DNA of 64,000 bases from Vicinamibacterales bacterium (GTDB lineage Bacteria; Acidobacteriota; Vicinamibacteria; Vicinamibacterales; UBA2999). The DNA lies in contig JBAZYO010000011.1 of NCBI GenBank assembly GCA_041659285.1, positions 1 to 64,000 on the forward strand. Reading direction: 5' to 3'. How positions within the stretch are numbered: the stretch's first letter is position 1; every line of letters starts with the position of its first letter. The translations under genes and the position numbers were made by a program. The notes beneath the pieces were generated by a model that was not told where the DNA came from, ran no database searches, and saw only the letters and a list, made by a program, of their open reading frames with translations. Of the stretch, positions 9,374 to 17,636 are shown piece after piece.

Positions 9374-9469
9374 ATGCGATTCATGATGTTGATGATTCCG
9401 AAGGGCTACGAAACTGCGGCGGCCGGCACGATGCCACCGAACTTTTCACTTTTCACTTCCAACTTCTGA
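9374..9469 (+). pseudogene. 5' stub of a DGPF/YCII-domain gene
   Basis: ATG at 9374 opens a 31-codon frame beginning MRFMMLMIPKGYETAAAGTM. This is the typical N-terminus of DGPF (YCII-related) proteins, normally about 110-150 residues. After PGTM-like residue 20 the family likeness stops and the frame runs into CACTTTTCACTTTTCACTTCC-like repetitive DNA, ending at TGA 9467. It lies directly upstream of an ECF42-type sigma factor, the family known to be encoded beside DGPF proteins, which supports the identification. A functional 31-residue peptide is unlikely. Confidence 0.6.
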
Positions 9470-9480
9470 TGGTGTGATCG

Positions 9481-10752
9481 GTGGCTGTGACGGCCACCGA
9501 CACGCACCGTGCCATCGACGCGGTCTGGCGCATCGAGTCTCCCCGGATCATCGCCGCCCTGACCCGCATCGTCCGCGACGTCGGCGTCGCCGAAGAGGTG
9601 GCACAGGACGCGCTGGTGGCGGCGCTCGAGCAGTGGCCCGCCTCCGGCGTGCCGAGCAACCCCGGCGCCTGGCTGATGGCCATTGCCAAGCGGCGCGCCG
9701 TCGACCACTTCCGCCGCAACCAGCGCATCGAGCGCAAGCACGAGGAGCTCGGCTACGAACTCGAATCCCGGCAGGACGACAGCGCCGCTGAACTCGACGC
9801 CGCGCTGGACGACAACGTGGGCGACGATCTGCTCCGCCTGATCTTCATCTCGTGCCATCCGGTGCTCTCCACGGAGGCGCGGGTGGCGCTGACTTTGCGC
9901 CTCCTGGGCGGCCTCACCACCGAAGAGATTGCACGAGCCTTTCTCTCGCCGGAGCCGACCATCGCCCAGCGCATCGTGCGCGCCAAACGAACCCTGGCCG
10001 ACAAGAAGGTCCCGTTCGAAGTGCCGCGGGGCCCCGAGATGGCCGCGCGCCTGTCGTCGGTCCTCGAAGTGATCTACCTCGTCTTCAACGAGGGTTACTC
10101 CGCCACGGCCGGCGACGACTGGATGCGCCCGGCACTCTGTGACGACGCGATGAGGTTGGGGCGGGTGTTGGCGGAGCTGGCGCCGCTGGAGGCCGAGGTG
10201 CACGGCCTCGTGGCGTTGATGGAGATCCAGGCGTCGCGGGCGGCCGCGCGCGTCGGCCTTTCAGGCGAAGCGATCCTGCTGCTCGATCAGGATCGCTCCC
10301 GCTGGAACCAACTGCTGATCCAGCGCGGGCTGGCGGCGCTGGCCCGGGCTGAATCACTGGGCACCGTCGGGCCCTACACGCTTCAAGCCGCGATTGCCGC
10401 CTGCCATGCGCGCGCGGCCACGGCCGGCGAGACGGACTGGCGCCGCATTGCCGCCGGCTACGACGCGCTGGCCGTGCTGTCGCCGTCGCCAGTGGTCGAG
10501 CTCAATCGCGCGGTGGCCCACTCGATGGCGTTCGGCCCCGAGGCCGCCCTCAAGCTGGTAGATCCCCTCATGTCGGAACCGTCCCTGAACGGCTATCCCT
10601 TCCTGCCCGGCGTGCGCGGCGACCTGCTCTTCAAGCTCGAACGTTTCGACGAGGCGCGCGCGGAGTTCGAGCGCGCCGCCACGCTGACCCGCAACGCCCG
10701 CCAGCGCGACCTGCTCCTCGAGCGGGCGCGCCAATGTGGCGTCCGGCTTTAG
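9481..10752 (+). CDS. ECF42-type RNA polymerase sigma factor with C-terminal helical-repeat domain
   Basis: 423 residues from GTG 9481. The N-terminal half has sigma region 2 (VWRIESPRIIAALTRIVRD, then NPGAWLMAIAKRRAVDHFRR) and region 4 (LTLRLLGGLTTEEIARAFL with the following recognition-helix segment). The C-terminal 230 residues carry ECF42 landmarks such as VFNEGYSAT and FLPGVRGDLLFKL, and TPR-like helices that in this group replace an anti-sigma factor. ECF42 genes usually sit beside one or more DGPF genes; here the neighbour is broken (9374-9469). The TAG stop lies inside a hairpin. Targets cannot be deduced. The GTG start is favoured because the frame has no other early start with a recognisable ribosome site. 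Confidence 0.92.
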   Translation: MAVTATDTHRAIDAVWRIESPRIIAALTRIVRDVGVAEEVAQDALVAALEQWPASGVPSNPGAWLMAIAKRRAVDHFRRNQRIERKHEELGYELESRQDDSAAELDAALDDNVGDDLLRLIFISCHPVLSTEARVALTLRLLGGLTTEEIARAFLSPEPTIAQRIVRAKRTLADKKVPFEVPRGPEMAARLSSVLEVIYLVFNEGYSATAGDDWMRPALCDDAMRLGRVLAELAPLEAEVHGLVALMEIQASRAAARVGLSGEAILLLDQDRSRWNQLLIQRGLAALARAESLGTVGPYTLQAAIAACHARAATAGETDWRRIAAGYDALAVLSPSPVVELNRAVAHSMAFGPEAALKLVDPLMSEPSLNGYPFLPGVRGDLLFKLERFDEARAEFERAATLTRNARQRDLLLERARQCGVRL

Positions 10753-10758
10753 CCGGAC
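10741..10758. terminator. Hairpin over the sigma-factor stop codon (GTCCGGCT-TT-AGCCGGAC)
   Basis: An 8-bp perfect stem with a TT loop overlaps the TAG stop at 10750-10752. A weaker GCCGG/CCGGC hairpin follows at 10764-10780. The next gene converges, so this could serve as a two-way terminator. It belongs to the same class as the hairpins at 5523, 13703 and 23625. Confidence 0.5.
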
Positions 10759-10782
10759 GACCAGCCGGCGTTCCACCGGCAG

Positions 10783-11073
10783 CTACTGCAGCGTCACCAA
10801 CACGGCCTCCAGATCGAACATGTCATGGCCCAGGGCATCGACCACCACTCGCTGCCCGGGCCGCAATTCCGACTGCGGCACCTTCTTCATGCCTCGCATG
10901 ACCTGCGTGGAGTCGTTCATGTCGGTCTCGTAGGTCGCGCCATCCACCGCTTTCACATCGAGCTGGGTGGCCTGCACCTTGACGATCACCCCGACGATGC
11001 GGATCTTCTCGTGGGCCGTGGCCGGATCTGACACGGCCACGAACAGCATCAGGCAGAGGAGAATGCGGCGCAT
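10783..11073 (-). CDS. Small secreted protein at the end of the copper block
   Basis: 96 residues with a signal peptide (MRRILLCLMLFVAVSDPATA). The mature part is a short beta-rich domain (KIRIVGVIVKVQATQLDVKA, then LRPGQRVVVDALG), like the OB-type DUF5666-like domains found in small periplasmic proteins. It is the last of the minus-strand copper genes, 26 nt after CopB. Its place suggests a periplasmic role in metal handling, but it has no Cys and few His or Met residues, so direct metal binding is not evident. Confidence 0.7.
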   Translation of the reverse strand: MRRILLCLMLFVAVSDPATAHEKIRIVGVIVKVQATQLDVKAVDGATYETDMNDSTQVMRGMKKVPQSELRPGQRVVVDALGHDMFDLEAVLVTLQ

Positions 11074-11099
11074 GATTGGCTAAGAATGTAGCGCAGATT

Positions 11100-11882
11100 T
11101 CAAAACCACACCCGCAGCCCGCTGACAAGTCGCCATCCGCCGGCATCGCCGCCGTGTTCCCGCGCCAGGTCGCCGGTGGCGAACACCTTGCGATGCCACA
11201 CCAGGCCCACGTACGGGGCCAGCTCCCGCTTGATCTCGTAGCGCAGCCGGGCGCCCACTTCCACCGTGCTGAGGCCGGCGCCGACCTCCCGCTCCGGATC
11301 CGCCTTGCCGAACACGTTCACTTCCAGGAGCGGCTGCACGACCAGGCGGTTGGTCAGGAGGAGTTCGTACTCCACCTCCAGCCGAACGGCAGTGCGGGCT
11401 GATTCGCCCAGATATGCCGTCGCTTCCACCTCGAACCACTGCGGCGCCAGTCCCTGGATGCCGAGGGCGGCCCACGTGCGGCCCGTACCGGGCGCGAAGT
11501 CCTGGCGCACCCCGGCGACCACGTCCCACCAGCGCGACACGGCGCGGCCCAGCATCAGGTGCGCTTCGGCGTCTTCAACCGTCCCGCCTTGCACGTCGCC
11601 CTCGGATCGGAGCCAGATCCGGTTCACGTCGCCGCCGACCCAGGTCTTGGTGTCCCAGATCGCGCCGTTGACACCGGACCGCTGCCATTCCAGTTGATCG
11701 AACAGGACCATGAAGTTCAGGGTCCCATCGTGCACCGCGTGCCCCTGCAGATCCGGTGGAAAGGCCGCGGCCCTCTCGCCCTCCGTGGGCGGCGGTGGTG
11801 GGGTCGCCTGCGCGCCGGCGTTGGCGGCCAGCGCGCCGACCAGCAGGAGCGCGACGACAGTGGAGAGCGCAAGGCGGCGCAT
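11100..11882 (-). CDS. copB: Copper resistance outer membrane protein CopB
   Basis: 260 residues from MRRLALSTV, with a signal peptide ending near NAGAQA. The mature protein has CopB-family signatures: VLFDQLEWQ, then KTWVGGDVNRIWLRSEGD and RYEIKRELAPYVGLVWHRK, and ends in Trp-Phe as expected for an outer-membrane barrel. The Met/His-rich N-terminal stretch of many CopB proteins is missing. The ATG shares one base with the CopA stop (TAATG on the minus strand), so translation is coupled. The family works with CopA in periplasmic copper sequestration and tolerance. A longer frame reaching 12065 overlaps CopA and is rejected as the start. Confidence 0.92.
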   Translation of the reverse strand: MRRLALSTVVALLLVGALAANAGAQATPPPPPTEGERAAAFPPDLQGHAVHDGTLNFMVLFDQLEWQRSGVNGAIWDTKTWVGGDVNRIWLRSEGDVQGGTVEDAEAHLMLGRAVSRWWDVVAGVRQDFAPGTGRTWAALGIQGLAPQWFEVEATAYLGESARTAVRLEVEYELLLTNRLVVQPLLEVNVFGKADPEREVGAGLSTVEVGARLRYEIKRELAPYVGLVWHRKVFATGDLAREHGGDAGGWRLVSGLRVWF

Positions 11883-13657
11883 TACTCCTCCACCCGCACT
11901 TCGCGGAACATGCCGGTCTCCATGTGAAACAGCAAGTGGCAGTGATACGCCCATCGTCCCAGCGCATCCGCGCGCACCCGATAGGTGCGCCGGGTTCCTG
12001 GCGGCATGTCGATGGTGTGCTTGCGCACCTGGAAGTTGCCGGCCTCGTCTTCGAGGTCGCTCCACATGCCGTGAAGGTGGATGGGGTGCGTCATCATCGT
12101 GTCGTTGACCAGGACGATGCGCAGGCGCTCGCCGTAGGTGAGGCGAAGGGGTCCGGCATCCGCGAACTTGACGCCGTTGAACGACCAGGCGAAGCGTTCC
12201 ATGTGCCCGGTGAGGTGCAGTTCCACGGTGCGGCCGGGCTCACGCCCGTCGGGATCCGGAAACGTGCTTCGCAAGTCGGCGTAGGTCAAGACGCGCCGGC
12301 CGTTGTTGCGGAGGCCAATGCCGGGATCGTCCAGCTTCGCGGTGGCCATCATCGCCTGCATGTCCACGAGCGTGTTGCCGCGCTCGGTCTCGGGATGCAC
12401 GATCGCGGCACCGGCGGCTGCAGGCATGGTGTGCCCGGCATGCGGATCCGGAGGCGGCGCGGGCATGGTGTGCCCGGCGTGCGGGTCGGCGGCCGCCGCA
12501 TCGGCGGCGGGCTTCGCCATCGCCGCCATGTCGTGACCCGCGCCGCCGTGCCCCATGTCGGCCATTGTCAAGAGCGGACGCGGATCCATCGACGGCACCG
12601 GCGCCCGCAGGCCCTCGCGAACGGCGAGCGTGCCGGCGGCGTAGGCGGTGCGATCCATGGCCTGCGCGAAAATCGTGAACGCGTCCTGTCCCGACGGCTC
12701 CACGATCACGTCGAAGGTCTCGGCGCACGCGATCCGGAACTCATCGACGCTGACCGGATGCACGTACTGGCCGTCGGCGGCGACCACCGTCATCTTCAGC
12801 CCGGGAATGCGGACGTCGAAGTAGGTCATGGCGGAGCCGTTGATGAAGCGGAGCCGCACGCGTTCGCCCGGGTTGAACAGGCCGGTCCAGTTGCCCGAGG
12901 GCGTGACGCCGTTCATCAGGTGCGTGTAGGTGTGCCCCGACACGTCGGAGAGGTCCGTCGGCGACATGCGCATGTCGCCCCAGGCGCGGCGATCGGCGAT
13001 GGTGGCCGCGAGGCCGTTCTGCTTGGCGTCGCGGAGAAAGTCCTGGAAGGTGCGGCGATCGTGGTTGTAGTAGTCCGACTGCTTCTTCAGCTTCGCCAGC
13101 ACGCGCTTGGGGTCCTCGTCGGTCCAGTCGGTGAGCATCACGACGTGCTCGCGATCGAAGCGGAACGGCTCGGGCTCGCGCGGATCGATCACCAGCGGGC
13201 CGTAGAGCCCGCGCTGTTCCTGGAAGCCGGAGTGGCTGTGGTACCAGTAGGTGCCGCCCTGGCGGACGGTGAACCGGTAGGTGTAGGTCTCGCCGGGATG
13301 GATGCCGTGGAAGCTCAGCCCGGGCACGCCGTCCATGTTGGCCGGCAGGATGATGCCGTGCCAGTGGATGGAGGTGTCTTCCTCTAGCGCATTGGCGACG
13401 CGCATCGTCACGGTGTCGCCCTCTTGCCATCGCACGAGGGGCGCCGGCACCGAACCGTTCACCGTGATGCCCATGCGGGTGGCACCGGTGAAGTTCAGCG
13501 GTGCTTCCGCGATCCGGAGATCGAACTCGGTGCCGCGCAACGTGGCGGGGCTGGGCCGGGCGCCGGCTTGCGCGAAGCCGCGGGACGGCCATAAGCCAAG
13601 ACCGGCCGCGGCGCCGCTCACGGCCAGTCCCTTCACGAAAGTACGTCGATTGATCAT
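11882..13657 (-). CDS. copA: Multicopper oxidase CopA (copper resistance)
   Basis: 591 residues from MINRRTFVKGLAVSGAAAG, a clear twin-arginine signal, so it is exported folded. All cupredoxin copper-ligand motifs are seen: HWHG near 97, HSHSG near 140, HPIHLHG near 523 and HCHLLFHMETGMF near 571-583 (type 1 site with axial Met). Between about 372 and 415 lies a Met/His-rich insert with two DPHAGHTM units. The family oxidises Cu(I) and binds copper in the periplasm. It is transcribed before CopB and after a small Cys-containing secreted protein. The first Met of the open frame is 11 residues upstream but would spoil the Tat signal. Confidence 0.95.
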   Translation of the reverse strand: MINRRTFVKGLAVSGAAAGLGLWPSRGFAQAGARPSPATLRGTEFDLRIAEAPLNFTGATRMGITVNGSVPAPLVRWQEGDTVTMRVANALEEDTSIHWHGIILPANMDGVPGLSFHGIHPGETYTYRFTVRQGGTYWYHSHSGFQEQRGLYGPLVIDPREPEPFRFDREHVVMLTDWTDEDPKRVLAKLKKQSDYYNHDRRTFQDFLRDAKQNGLAATIADRRAWGDMRMSPTDLSDVSGHTYTHLMNGVTPSGNWTGLFNPGERVRLRFINGSAMTYFDVRIPGLKMTVVAADGQYVHPVSVDEFRIACAETFDVIVEPSGQDAFTIFAQAMDRTAYAAGTLAVREGLRAPVPSMDPRPLLTMADMGHGGAGHDMAAMAKPAADAAAADPHAGHTMPAPPPDPHAGHTMPAAAGAAIVHPETERGNTLVDMQAMMATAKLDDPGIGLRNNGRRVLTYADLRSTFPDPDGREPGRTVELHLTGHMERFAWSFNGVKFADAGPLRLTYGERLRIVLVNDTMMTHPIHLHGMWSDLEDEAGNFQVRKHTIDMPPGTRRTYRVRADALGRWAYHCHLLFHMETGMFREVRVEE

Positions 13658-13702
13658 CTGCCTCTTCCTCGGGCCGCGTACACACGTCACGCGGGGCTTC
13701 TC

Positions 13703-13722
13703 GGCCGCACTGAAGTGCGGCC
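13703..13722. repeat. Perfect intergenic hairpin (GGCCGCAC-TGAA-GTGCGGCC)
   Basis: An 8-bp perfect stem with a TGAA loop between the 121-residue secreted-protein gene and copA. It is within a likely operon, so it could be a partial terminator or simply one of the dispersed hairpins in this window. Confidence 0.5.
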
Positions 13723-13746
13723 CTACTGGCTAACAGAAGCGGAGGA

Positions 13747-14112
13747 TCAGACGCGAAGGACCGATGTCACGCGGGCGCGATAGCCCGCAGATGGGCCTGA
13801 AGAACGAAGCAGGGAGTGGGCCCTGGCATCGACGCCGGGACGAATCGTCACCGGCACGCCGGCCAACGCGATCGGGTCCATTGATGCGGCGCCGGCTTTC
13901 TGGGCGACAGTAACCGGCGTCTCGATCACGTCCGGCAGGCACGCGTGGGGCGCGCCACCTTCGAGCACGGGACCAGCCGGCGCGGACTTCTGGTGGCACG
14001 ACGCCTCGGCCGGGGCCGCCAGCTCGTCGATGCACTCCCACCCGCAAGCCAGCAAACGGCCCGAACCCAGGATGAGGGCGAAGACGAGCAGGCGCGCGGT
14101 GTGTCGAAGCAT
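13747..14112 (-). CDS. Small Cys-containing secreted protein upstream of copA
   Basis: 121 residues with an N-terminal signal peptide (MLRHTARLLVFALILGSG). The region after it has CGWEC, then SCHQ and HACLP, giving four Cys and two His that could bind metal or form disulfides; the C-terminal half is plain. Not a named family to me. It is on the same strand as copA and copB and just upstream, so a periplasmic copper role is a reasonable inference. A TATAGT box lies 11 nt before the ATG (14124-14129). Confidence 0.65.
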   Translation of the reverse strand: MLRHTARLLVFALILGSGRLLACGWECIDELAAPAEASCHQKSAPAGPVLEGGAPHACLPDVIETPVTVAQKAGAASMDPIALAGVPVTIRPGVDARAHSLLRSSGPSAGYRARVTSVLRV

Positions 14113-14123
14113 GCGTCGGTTCC

Positions 14124-14129
14124 ACTATA
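14124..14129 (-). promoter_or_regulatory. -10 box TATAGT for the copper block
   Basis: On the minus strand TATAGT is followed by 11 nt and the ATG at 14112, with no ribosome-binding site in between. This would give a very short leader. No convincing -35 was identified. Confidence 0.4.
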
Positions 14130-14153
14130 CAACGCGCGCGGATTGAGACGTGG

Positions 14154-15281
14154 TCAGGCCGTCGCGGCCTGAGGCGGGCGCCGGCCGAAGCGGCCGACGT
14201 GCAACAGGCGGCCGGCCGCGATCGCAACGAGGGCGCCGGCGACGGTGGACAGCGCGCCGAGTTTCAGATCGGACAGGTGCGGACCCGGCGGCACCACTGC
14301 AGTCGCGAAGAACAGCGCAAAGGAGAATCCGGCCGACGCCGCCAGGGACACCACGACGAGCTCGCGCCAGCGCAAGTGCGCGGGGAGGCGCAAGCCGGCC
14401 ATGACCGCCAGGCCACTCGCGACGAGAATACCGACTGGGCGGCCGACCAGTGCCGCGGTGAGCACGGCCCACGCGCCCGTCATCCCTGCCGTCAGCAGCA
14501 CGCCGCCGTTGACCAGGCCGAACAAGAACAGCACCACCTGCACCGGGTACTTGAAGATGTGCTCGAACCGCCGCTGCGGCAGGCGCTGGTCGTCCGGCCG
14601 ATCGGCGGACGCGTCGAGCGCACGCGGCCGGTGCGGCAGGAAGGGCACGATGGGCACCAGCGCCAACGCCGGCTGGATGCCGCTCCAGTAACAGGCCAGC
14701 CATGAGACGGCACCACTGGTCACCAGGTACGGCCAGATGGCGTTGGTCCCCATGAAGCGCAGCAGCGCCGCCATCAGCACCGCCGCCGCCATCAGGAACA
14801 GGCCGATCGGATACGCGCCCGGTTCCGGGAACCAGATCGCAATGCTGAGGATGCCCAGCGCGTTGCTGACGATCGCGACTGCCAGCAGGAACGCGACGGG
14901 CCCGCGACGCCTCGGGAAGATCAGCCTGGCAATGAGGTAGGCGAACGCCACGTCCTGGGCAGCGGCGACCGGCCAGCCACGCAGCAGCCTGAACTCGCCA
15001 TACGAGTGCACGAATGCCAGGTAGACGGCCACCGACCCCAGCGTGCCGCCGACGGCGGCGGCCACCGGCAGCAGCGTTCGGCGCCAATGGTGGAGCGTGC
15101 CGCCCGGCCGCACCGCTTCGATGACCTCCTCGGTGACCAGGCCGACAAAGAACACCATCCCGATATCGTTGACCGCGAAGCGCAGGGCCAGGGCGACGCG
15201 GAAGTAGCTCTCGGCGGCCACGTTGGCCCACACCAACGCCAGCGCGGCGCCAATCGGCAAGAGCAGGAAGTTGTTGATCAC
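14154..15281 (-). CDS. nhaA: Na+/H+ antiporter NhaA
   Basis: 375 residues, nearly all in membrane helices. The NhaA signature is FAVNDIGMVFFVGLVTEEVIEA near residue 35, and the paired DVAFAYLIARLIF segment matches the TM4/TM5 region with the ion-binding Asp pair. It exchanges cytoplasmic Na+ for protons at the inner membrane. The stretch before this signature is shorter than in E. coli NhaA because TM1 appears reduced to about residues 1-20. The metallophosphatase gene ends 9 nt upstream on the same strand, so the two are probably co-transcribed. Link to the copper genes downstream is positional only. Confidence 0.88.
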   Translation of the reverse strand: MINNFLLLPIGAALALVWANVAAESYFRVALALRFAVNDIGMVFFVGLVTEEVIEAVRPGGTLHHWRRTLLPVAAAVGGTLGSVAVYLAFVHSYGEFRLLRGWPVAAAQDVAFAYLIARLIFPRRRGPVAFLLAVAIVSNALGILSIAIWFPEPGAYPIGLFLMAAAVLMAALLRFMGTNAIWPYLVTSGAVSWLACYWSGIQPALALVPIVPFLPHRPRALDASADRPDDQRLPQRRFEHIFKYPVQVVLFLFGLVNGGVLLTAGMTGAWAVLTAALVGRPVGILVASGLAVMAGLRLPAHLRWRELVVVSLAASAGFSFALFFATAVVPPGPHLSDLKLGALSTVAGALVAIAAGRLLHVGRFGRRPPQAATA

Positions 15282-15290
15282 TTTCGGGCC

Positions 15291-16184
15291 TCAATTCCTT
15301 GGCGGCCGGCGGAAAACGCCGCCATCCACCGTCGCGCCCGTGCGTGACACGGTTTCGAAGTACAGATCGTGGCCGATCACTTCGGCCATCATGAAGCTCT
15401 GGTCGTCCGCGTATGCGGCCACGGTGGAACCGCCCGGCTCGATCTTGCCGATCGCCTGGCCGCCGGAGCCGTTGACGAAGTACTGAATGCCCTTTTGCGG
15501 CGTCAGGCGCTCGTAGACGTGCTCGTGCCCCGAGAAGACGACGTCGACACCGTAGCGGGCAAACAGCGGCTCGAGCAGGATTCGCAGTTCGATCTCCGGG
15601 CCGTGGGAGCTGCCGTTGGAGTAGAGGGGATGATGGAAGTAGCAGATCTTCCAGTCGTCCTGGCTGCTGCGGAGCGCCTCCTCCAGCCACGCCGCCTGCC
15701 GGCGATCGTAGTAGTTGGTGTCGAGCACGAAGAAGCGGACGTTCTTCCTGGCGAACGTGTAGTACTGGCGTCCGCTCATGTTGAACAGCGGGTATTGGCT
15801 GATTGACGGCTTGTCGTGGTTGCCGAGCGAGGCGTAGAAGCGCACGCCAGCCTGGAGGAGCGGGGCGAACGGCCGCTCGAACTTTTCGGCCAGGTGGTGC
15901 GGGTCTTCCTGGCTGCCGAGGAAGTTGTCGCCGGTGGTGATGACGAACTCGAAGGGAAACCGCTCGCGCACGCGCGCCATCTGGGCGGCGACGTCGTACT
16001 CCGGTTGATCGCCGTCGCCAAAGTCCCCCAGGACGGCGAACTTGAGTGACTCGGGCCGGCTCGGCAGCGAGAGGCCGGTGACGCTGCCGCCGGACAGCGA
16101 CACCGCCACCGCAAGGGCGGTCAATGCGTATTGCAGGCCGCGCCCGGCGACGGCCCGGTGGACGCCCTGTGATTGCCTCGCCAT
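15291..16184 (-). CDS. Exported metallophosphatase (purple-acid-phosphatase-like)
   Basis: 297 residues from MARQSQGVHR, which gives a basic N-terminus and a hydrophobic export segment at about residues 17-35. The calcineurin-like metal motifs are in order: GDFGDGD, GDN (TTGDNFLG), GNHD, HHPLYS and SGHEHVYER. This is the arrangement of small tartrate-resistant acid phosphatase-like enzymes; the substrate is likely a phosphomonoester in the periplasm. The open frame extends 53 residues further, but that part is low-complexity and overlaps the promoter side of the divergent HupE gene. It ends 9 nt before nhaA. Confidence 0.88.
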   Translation of the reverse strand: MARQSQGVHRAVAGRGLQYALTALAVAVSLSGGSVTGLSLPSRPESLKFAVLGDFGDGDQPEYDVAAQMARVRERFPFEFVITTGDNFLGSQEDPHHLAEKFERPFAPLLQAGVRFYASLGNHDKPSISQYPLFNMSGRQYYTFARKNVRFFVLDTNYYDRRQAAWLEEALRSSQDDWKICYFHHPLYSNGSSHGPEIELRILLEPLFARYGVDVVFSGHEHVYERLTPQKGIQYFVNGSGGQAIGKIEPGGSTVAAYADDQSFMMAEVIGHDLYFETVSRTGATVDGGVFRRPPRN

Positions 16185-16333
16185 GGGCACACCCCGTCTG
16201 GCGTGCAAGCCACGCGCCGAACCGCCCGGCTCGTCCCCGGGCGAATTTCCCGCGTTCGGCGCCTCGGCTGGCCTGGGGGTGGTGGAATCTCCCGGGCCGA
16301 ACTGCGGAAAATCCAGCAGCCCGACCATGCGGG

Positions 16334-16339
16334 TAGAAT
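16334..16339 (+). promoter_or_regulatory. -10 box TAGAAT before the HupE-like gene
   Basis: TAGAAT ends only 3 nt before the ATG at 16343 and 9 nt before an in-frame GTG at 16349. If this box is used, transcription would begin at or after the ATG, so the GTG (codon 3) may be the real start of an almost leaderless message. Confidence 0.35.
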
Positions 16340-16342
16340 CCA

Positions 16343-17041
16343 ATGGTCGTGCCCCCCCGCCACACCATCCGCTGGATCGCCGCGCTCCTGCTGCTGATTG
16401 CCGCCCCGTTGGCGACCGACGTGCTGGCGCACGGCGTGGCGGCCAGTGACAAGGACCTGATCACGCAGGGCCGCCAGCTCGCGGTGTTCCTCTACCTCGG
16501 CGCCAAGCACATGGTCACCGGCTACGACCACCTGCTGTTCCTGTTCGGCGTGATCTTCTTCCTCTATCGGCTCAAGGAAGTGGCGATCTACGTGACGCTG
16601 TTCGCGGTCGGCCACAGCGTGACGCTGCTCTATGCGGTGTTGAGCGGCACGCACGTCAACCCGTTCATCATCGACGCCATCATCGGCCTGTCGGTGGTCT
16701 ACAAGGCGCTCGACAACATCGGCGGGCTCCACCGCCTGCTCGGCTTCCAGCCCAACACCAGGCTCGCGGTGTGGATCTTCGGTCTCTTCCACGGACTGGG
16801 GCTCGGCACCAAGCTCCAGGATTTCTCGCTCTCCGCCGACGGGCTGGTGCCCAACATCCTGGCCTTCAACGTCGGCGTCGAGCTCGGGCAGGTGCTGGGC
16901 CTCAGCGCGATCCTGATCGCGATGGGCTTCTGGCGCCGGTCGGCGGGCTTCACCCACCACGCCTACGCCGCCAACGTGATCGTGATGACGTGCGGCTTCA
17001 TCCTGGCGGGCTATCAGCTCGCCGGCTTCGCCATTCAATAG
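16343..17041 (+). CDS. HupE/UreJ-like membrane protein
   Basis: 232 residues with a cleavable or anchoring N-terminal hydrophobic segment and about six further membrane helices. The family motif HxxxGxDHxLFL is seen as KHMVTGYDHLLFL near residue 55; a second landmark is FAVGHSVTLL. In characterised relatives this group is linked to nickel, cobalt or other metal uptake, but the HupE/UreJ_2 branch is uncharacterised. Its stop is 10 nt before the next gene, a membrane-anchored protein, and the two form a cassette. A TAGAAT box lies just before the start; GTG 16349 is an alternative start. Confidence 0.8.
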   Translation: MVVPPRHTIRWIAALLLLIAAPLATDVLAHGVAASDKDLITQGRQLAVFLYLGAKHMVTGYDHLLFLFGVIFFLYRLKEVAIYVTLFAVGHSVTLLYAVLSGTHVNPFIIDAIIGLSVVYKALDNIGGLHRLLGFQPNTRLAVWIFGLFHGLGLGTKLQDFSLSADGLVPNILAFNVGVELGQVLGLSAILIAMGFWRRSAGFTHHAYAANVIVMTCGFILAGYQLAGFAIQ

Positions 17042-17051
17042 GATCTCCGGC

Positions 17052-17612
17052 ATGACCACGCCCGCCACGCCACCGCTGCCGTCCGTGTCTCGACTGCTGC
17101 GCGCAATCGGCGTGGCGGTGGTGGCCGCGGCGATCATCCTGGTGGTCGCCGTCCTGCCAGCGGAATACGGCATCGACCCCTCTGGAATCGGCGGTGCCGT
17201 GGGCCTGCTGCGTCCGCCCGCGGCGGTGGTGGACATGTCGATTCCCGTCACCGCCGAGGCCGCGGCCACCGTCACCAGGTCGGCCGTGGCCTACCGCAGC
17301 GACGAGATCACGCTCACGCTGAAGCCGGGCGAGGGCGCCGAGATCAAGGCCACCATGGCGCGCGGCGGCAGCTACGTGTTCAGTTGGACCGTTGACGGCG
17401 GCACCGTCGAGTTCGACATGCACGGCGAGCATCCCGATGGGTCCGGAGGCGAGGCCAGCTACTGGAAGGGCGACGAGGCGTCGAGCGCGCACGGCACGTT
17501 CCATGCGCCTTTCGACGGCCGCCACGGCTGGTTTTGGCAGAACCTCACCTGGGAGCCGGTCACCATCAAGCTCAAGACCAGCGGCTTCTACCAGAAGATC
17601 GAGAAGCTATGA
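17052..17612 (+). CDS. Transmembrane anchor protein paired with HupE-like protein
   Basis: 186 residues: a short cytoplasmic N-terminus, one membrane helix (about residues 17-38) and a periplasmic domain. The domain contains YRSDEITLTLKPGEGAEIKA, VFSWTVDGGTVEFDMHGEHP and a Gly/Trp-rich end (GWFWQNLTWEPVTIKLKTSG), typical of the proteins annotated only as transmembrane anchor protein that sit beside HupE/UreJ genes. The function is unknown; conserved pairing suggests a complex with the upstream membrane protein. It converges with the VWFA gene, 24 nt apart. Confidence 0.75.
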   Translation: MTTPATPPLPSVSRLLRAIGVAVVAAAIILVVAVLPAEYGIDPSGIGGAVGLLRPPAAVVDMSIPVTAEAAATVTRSAVAYRSDEITLTLKPGEGAEIKATMARGGSYVFSWTVDGGTVEFDMHGEHPDGSGGEASYWKGDEASSAHGTFHAPFDGRHGWFWQNLTWEPVTIKLKTSGFYQKIEKL

Positions 17613-17636
17613 GGCCGGCGCCGCGCCCGGCGTTGC

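Noticed and set aside
11756..13387. 543-residue plus-strand frame opposite copA
   Set aside because: It has no signal, domain or composition of a real protein, and the minus strand carries all copper-oxidase motifs.
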